This document shows positions 60,414-64,000 of a stretch of DNA of 64,000 nt, in pieces; position 1 is the first letter of the stretch, and each line of letters starts with the position of its first letter. The notes under the pieces are model-generated. The model saw only the letters and a program-made list of their open reading frames with translations. It did not search any database and was not told where the DNA came from. A program made the position numbers and the translations under genes. This stretch comes from an uncultured Oscillospiraceae bacterium (GTDB lineage Bacteria > Bacillota > Clostridia > Oscillospirales > Acutalibacteraceae): NCBI GenBank assembly GCA_949289045.1, contig CASEMN010000011.1:1-64000 (forward strand), in the 5' to 3' direction.

Positions 60414-61332
60414 GTTCAGCCGAAAACTCCTCAAAAATCATTCTTGCCCTTTCCCCGTCGGAGGCTATTTGTCTGCCAAGCTCGTCGAGGTCAGAAAATT
60501 TTATTTCATCCCTTAAAAACTCTATAAGTCCAACCGGAACGTTGCAGCCGTAAAGGTCGCCGGAAAAATCCAGTATACAGGTTTCGCTTCTAAGGGAATT
60601 GGTGCCTATGGTGGGGCGTATTCCAAAGTTTGTAACTGCCGGATGAAGTGTACCGTCAACAAATGCTGCGGCGGCATAAACTCCGAAACGTGGAGTTACA
60701 AAGCCTTCGGGGAAATGCTGGTTTATAGTAGGGGCTCCTAAAAGACGGCCGCGTCTGTCGCCGCTTATGACCGTGAAGTCATAGGAAAAAAGTCTGCCTA
60801 AAAGCTTGTTTGCAAGGTGTATGTCGCCTTTTTCCAAAGCGGAGCGTATTGCCGTTGAGCTGACGGGGATTCCGTCCACTTCAACTTTAGGAGCTATTTT
60901 TATTTCAGTTCCGGATTCTTCACATAGACGGCTGAGGGTCTCGGTTGTACCGGCGGCGTTTTCTCCGAAACGGTAATTGTAGCCGCAGGATATACCCTTT
61001 GCCCCTAAAGCGGAGAAAAGTATTTCCTTTACAAAATCTTCCGGGGACATATGACGTATATCTGAAAAATCCAGTCTGAAAATTCTTTCTATACCGGCTT
61101 TCTTTAAGGCTCTGTCCTGCATATCCCTTGTCATAAGTGATGGCGGAGCCGAACCTTTCAAATCCGCCATAGGATGGCGGTTAAACAGGAGAGCGCAGGG
61201 AACGCATCCTTTTTCCTGTGCAATTTTTACAGCGTTATTTATAACCGCAAGGTGACCTCTGTGTACGCCGTCAAAGTTACCGAGGGCAACGCTGACTCCC
61301 TGAGAGGGTACATCCTTAAATGTAATTGCCAT
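60385..61332 (-). CDS. ribF: Bifunctional riboflavin kinase / FAD synthetase
   Basis: A 315-residue RibF: N-terminal FMN adenylyltransferase with LGNFDGVHRGHLAVI, and C-terminal riboflavin kinase (GDRRGRLLGAPTINQHFPEGFVTPRFGVYAA). It converts riboflavin to FMN and FAD. Follows truB in the infB-rbfA-nrnA-truB-ribF order typical of Firmicutes. AAAGGAG precedes the ATG. Confidence 0.95.
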   Translation of the reverse strand: MAITFKDVPSQGVSVALGNFDGVHRGHLAVINNAVKIAQEKGCVPCALLFNRHPMADLKGSAPPSLMTRDMQDRALKKAGIERIFRLDFSDIRHMSPEDFVKEILFSALGAKGISCGYNYRFGENAAGTTETLSRLCEESGTEIKIAPKVEVDGIPVSSTAIRSALEKGDIHLANKLLGRLFSYDFTVISGDRRGRLLGAPTINQHFPEGFVTPRFGVYAAAAFVDGTLHPAVTNFGIRPTIGTNSLRSETCILDFSGDLYGCNVPVGLIEFLRDEIKFSDLDELGRQIASDGERARMIFEEFSAEHGTDKSDIF

Positions 61333-61370
61333 TTGTCTGCGCTCCTTTCTGCCTGTGTTTTTTGTTAAAC

Positions 61371-62264
61371 TTATTCGTTTCCCGTATATACCCGCTTTAC
61401 TGCCATTTCGTCGGAATCTGCGGTGACTTCACCTATTCCGAGAAAGGCTTTTTCAGGGGAAAACACCCTGTAATATCCTGTATTCACCTTGGCTTTAAGC
61501 CGTTGGATACTAAGTCCTCCGCCGTTTGCAAAGCGTTTTGCCTGAGCGGGTGAAACATATATTTCCGGATACTCACTGAAAGCCTGCCACACCGGGATTA
61601 TATATTTTTCGGGGTTATCGATATTTTCAAGCTCTTCAATTGTAACCGCCGAAGAAATATCAAATCCGCAGGCAGAAGTTCTGCGAAGGGAATAAAGGGC
61701 TGCTCCGCAGCCTAAGGTTTCCCCTATATCCGATGCCAGTGAGCGGATATAAGTGCCCTTTGAGCATTTTACGTCAATTATAAATTCATGGGTTTCGGGA
61801 TTAAAGTCTATGAGCTCAAGGGATTTTATTTCAATCTCCCTTTTCTCCCTTTCAACCTCTATGCCCTGCCTTGCAAGGTCATAAAGACGCACTCCGTTTT
61901 TGCTTATGGCGGAGTACATGGGTGGAAGCTGAAGCTGTTTTCCCTTGAAAGAGTCAAGAACGGCTAAAAGTTCTTCCTTTGTAAAGGAAGGAGCAGAGCC
62001 TCCTGTGACAGTTCCCGTAATATCAAGAGTGTCGGTGGTTATGCCGGGACGCACTCCTGCACGGTAGCTTTTGCCGTGGTCGGGAAGAAGCTCAATAAAT
62101 CTTGTAGCCGCTCCCATAAATACCGGCAGAACTCCCGTTGCCATAGGGTCAAGAGTGCCTGCATGACCCACCTTTTTTTCACCTGTTATTCTTCTCACTG
62201 CCCTTACGGCAGAAAAGGAGGTTATGCCCTCCGGCTTATCGAGACATATTATTCCGCTGAGCAT
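61371..62264 (-). CDS. truB: tRNA pseudouridine-55 synthase
   Basis: A 297-residue TruB: catalytic Asp in GHAGTLDPMATGVLP, GSAPSFTKEELLAVL..., GTYIRSLASDIGETLG and a PUA-like C-terminus. It modifies U55 in the T loop of tRNAs. AAGGAG lies just upstream of the start, 14 bp after nrnA. Confidence 0.96.
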   Translation of the reverse strand: MLSGIICLDKPEGITSFSAVRAVRRITGEKKVGHAGTLDPMATGVLPVFMGAATRFIELLPDHGKSYRAGVRPGITTDTLDITGTVTGGSAPSFTKEELLAVLDSFKGKQLQLPPMYSAISKNGVRLYDLARQGIEVEREKREIEIKSLELIDFNPETHEFIIDVKCSKGTYIRSLASDIGETLGCGAALYSLRRTSACGFDISSAVTIEELENIDNPEKYIIPVWQAFSEYPEIYVSPAQAKRFANGGGLSIQRLKAKVNTGYYRVFSPEKAFLGIGEVTADSDEMAVKRVYTGNE

Positions 62265-62278
62265 ATTTTCTCCTTAAA

Positions 62279-63247
62279 TCAGACAAGTGAGTTTTCATTG
62301 AAATATTTTATCATTGTGTCAAGAAGAAGCTTCTTTGCGCTTTCGAGAGGAGCGTCGATTTCACATCCGGCAGCTCTCGAATGTCCGCCGCCTCCTAAAA
62401 CACCGCATATTTCGCTGGCATTTACGGGAGCATGGGTTCTCAGAGACACTTTGAACTTTCCGTCCTTGCGTTCTCTTATGGTAGCTCCTGCAAGAACTCC
62501 CTCAATCTGACGGGGAATTGATGCAATGCCGTCAACGTCGCTTTCATCTGCTCCGCTCTCCTTAAACATATCCTGAGTGAGACATACAAGGGCGATTTTT
62601 TCGCCGCAGTGCATCTCCATTGAATCGAGAGCCATTCTTTCGAGGGCAACATATGATTTTGACTTTGTTTCAAACATCACCCTGTTTATTTCGGCGGCGT
62701 CTGCGCCGAGGGAGATCATTTCCGCTGCGATAATATGAGTCTGAGCGGTGACATTGGCATAGCGGAAGCATCCTGTATCGGTGGTAAGCCCAGTATAAAT
62801 GCAGTCTGCAATTTCTTTTGTAATTTCCGCTCCCAGCTCCTTGATAACACGGTAAATGTTTTCCGCATTTGCCGCAGCTGAAAAGTCAAGACAGGTCTTT
62901 TCTGCAAAAAGTCTGTTTGAGCCGTGGTGGTCTATGCAGAGATTTATTTTATCGCCGTACTTTTCCTCCATTGCTCCCAGAAGCTTTTTGTCCGCAACGT
63001 CAACGCACATTATAAACTGGGGGGTAAATTCTTCTTTTTTCAGTCCCTCATACATATAGGAATACTTCTGCGGGATTTTATCGGCGCACTCTACTCTCGC
63101 CTTTTTGCCCATGGCAGTAAGGGCTCTGCAAAGGGCAAAGCCGCTGCCTAAAGTATCCCCGTCGGGATGGTCGTGGCAGAGAATAAGAATGTTATCCTGT
63201 TCACTTATAATCTTTGCCGCAGCGGCAAAATCAATTTTCATCTTCAC
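62279..63247 (-). CDS. nrnA: DHH-family phosphoesterase NrnA
   Basis: A 322-residue DHH-DHHA1 protein: CHDHPDGDTLGSG, CIDHHGSN and GGGGHSRAAGCEI metal and substrate motifs. NrnA degrades nanoRNA and pAp. It overlaps rbfA by 17 bp and precedes truB, the conserved order. Confidence 0.94.
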   Translation of the reverse strand: MKMKIDFAAAAKIISEQDNILILCHDHPDGDTLGSGFALCRALTAMGKKARVECADKIPQKYSYMYEGLKKEEFTPQFIMCVDVADKKLLGAMEEKYGDKINLCIDHHGSNRLFAEKTCLDFSAAANAENIYRVIKELGAEITKEIADCIYTGLTTDTGCFRYANVTAQTHIIAAEMISLGADAAEINRVMFETKSKSYVALERMALDSMEMHCGEKIALVCLTQDMFKESGADESDVDGIASIPRQIEGVLAGATIRERKDGKFKVSLRTHAPVNASEICGVLGGGGHSRAAGCEIDAPLESAKKLLLDTMIKYFNENSLV

Positions 63248-63602
63248 TCTCTCCGTTGTTTTCGGAAGTCAGGCTTCCGAGCTTTCTCATAATATCCATA
63301 CCGTGCTGAACGGAATCGTCAGCGATAAATTTAAGTTCGGGGGCTTTACGCAGGCGAAGCTTTCCGCCGACTTCACGGCGGATATAGCCCGATGCGCTTG
63401 TAAGACCCTTTACGGCAAGCTTAGCCGTTTCAATACCCTCCATTGCGCTTACATAAACCTTAGCGTAGGAGAGGTCGGCGGTAACGTCAACTCTCACCAC
63501 TGTGAGCATTCCCTGTATTCTGGGATCTTTAAGCTCACGCATAACCGCCACTATTTCACGCTTTATATCCTCGGAGACACGGTTCTGGCGATGTCCTGCC
63601 AT
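63231..63602 (-). CDS. rbfA: Ribosome-binding factor A
   Basis: A 123-residue KH-like RbfA (RVSEDIKREIVAVMRELKDPRIQGMLTVVRVDVTADLSYAKVYVS, in parts; APELKFIADDSVQHGMDI), needed for late 30S maturation. It follows infB by about 25 bp and has the expected length. Confidence 0.95.
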   Translation of the reverse strand: MAGHRQNRVSEDIKREIVAVMRELKDPRIQGMLTVVRVDVTADLSYAKVYVSAMEGIETAKLAVKGLTSASGYIRREVGGKLRLRKAPELKFIADDSVQHGMDIMRKLGSLTSENNGESEDEN

Positions 63603-63627
63603 AATCTATCTTCCTTTCGGGAGGGGA

Positions 63628-64000
63628 TTAATCCCTGTACTCCTCCATAATGAAGGCTTCGAGAATATCGCCCTCTTTAATATCGTTGAATTTAACAAGT
63701 CCGATACCGCACTCATAGCCCTGGTTGACCTCTTTTGCGTCATCCTTGAAGCGTTTGAGTGATGCGATTTCATCTTCGGCAATAACTATGCCGTCACGGA
63801 CAACTCTGATCTGAGCATTTCTTGCGACCTTGCCCTCAAGGACATAGGAACCTGCAATTGTGCCAGCGCTTGAAATTTTATAAACAAGGCGAACTTCCGC
63901 TCTGCCAAGCTGTACCTCACGGTATTTGGGAGCGAGCATACCCTTGATAGCGGATTCGATTTCCTCAATGCAGTCATAGATAACACGGTACATACGCATA
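63628..64000 (-). CDS. infB: Translation initiation factor IF-2, C-terminal part
   Basis: Only the last ~124 codons are in the window, and the 5' end lies beyond it. The segment matches IF-2 domain IV ([30 protein letters not shown], in parts; [19 protein letters not shown]) and ends normally at EEYRD. First gene seen of the infB-rbfA-nrnA-truB-ribF run. Confidence 0.95.
   Translation of the reverse strand, partial: MRMYRVIYDCIEEIESAIKGMLAPKYREVQLGRAEVRLVYKISSAGTIAGSYVLEGKVARNAQIRVVRDGIVIAEDEIASLKRFKDDAKEVNQGYECGIGLVKFNDIKEGDILEAFIMEEYRD

Overview
The window looks like a chromosomal origin segment from a low-to-moderate GC Firmicute, most likely a gut clostridium of the Oscillospirales/Ruminococcaceae type. 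This is inferred from the leftward block dnaA-dnaN-yaaA(S4)-recF-remB-gyrB-(ycxB-like)-gyrA, from an ECF transporter, GatCAB with AspRS, many glycoside hydrolases, and lipoproteins with Gram-positive-style signals. TGA is an ordinary stop codon here (for example the ends of the deacetylase, the SGNH esterase and the HTH gene).

Layout. 1-2.3 kb: an FlK-like thioesterase and a GH18-type lipoprotein. 2.3-9.7 kb: a leftward unit that starts with a sigma-A promoter, a cobalamin riboswitch and an attenuator, then a surface beta-propeller protein, a DUF4430 (intrinsic-factor-like) lipoprotein, EcfT, a fused double EcfA and an EcfS. This reads as a B12 capture and import system. 9.8-14.1 kb: an OmpR-type response regulator, a large multi-TM histidine kinase and a polysaccharide deacetylase. 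14.2-24.5 kb: the replication/gyrase block. oriC elements lie on both sides of dnaA: consensus DnaA boxes upstream, and a DnaA-box/GC/DnaA-trio/AT-rich unwinding module between dnaA and dnaN.

24.5-31.7 kb: accessory genes, namely a LacI regulator, a rhodanese lipoprotein, an SGNH esterase, a two-gene HTH plus Ser/Thr kinase module, a GH20 hexosaminidase, and a TM2 protein whose zinc ribbon is interrupted by an in-frame TGA. 31.7-34.6 kb: rpsF-ssb-rpsR, a PadR/HAAS/lipoprotein cassette and tRNA-Gly(GCC). 34.6-47.4 kb: glycan metabolism (GH95-like/DUF5703, RmuC, esterase plus GH3, GH42 plus GPH symporter, an NAD-dependent epimerase). 47.5-53.5 kb: surface/membrane genes, including an O-antigen-ligase-like protein and an MFS/GPH protein with a long charged C-terminal extension. 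53.6-64 kb: gatB-gatA-gatC, aspS, GNAT, HAD, ribF, truB, nrnA, rbfA and the 3' end of infB, all leftward.

A family of intergenic palindromic repeats recurs at 6.5, 21.3, 25.6, 41.9 and 56.8 kb. Its core 15-nt palindromes differ in sequence but stay perfectly self-complementary. The repeats abut or enter gene 3' ends and supply the last codons of aspS. The most interesting items are the B12-riboswitch operon with two extracellular candidate binders, the covarying palindrome family, the HTH-kinase module, and the TGA replacing a zinc-ribbon cysteine.
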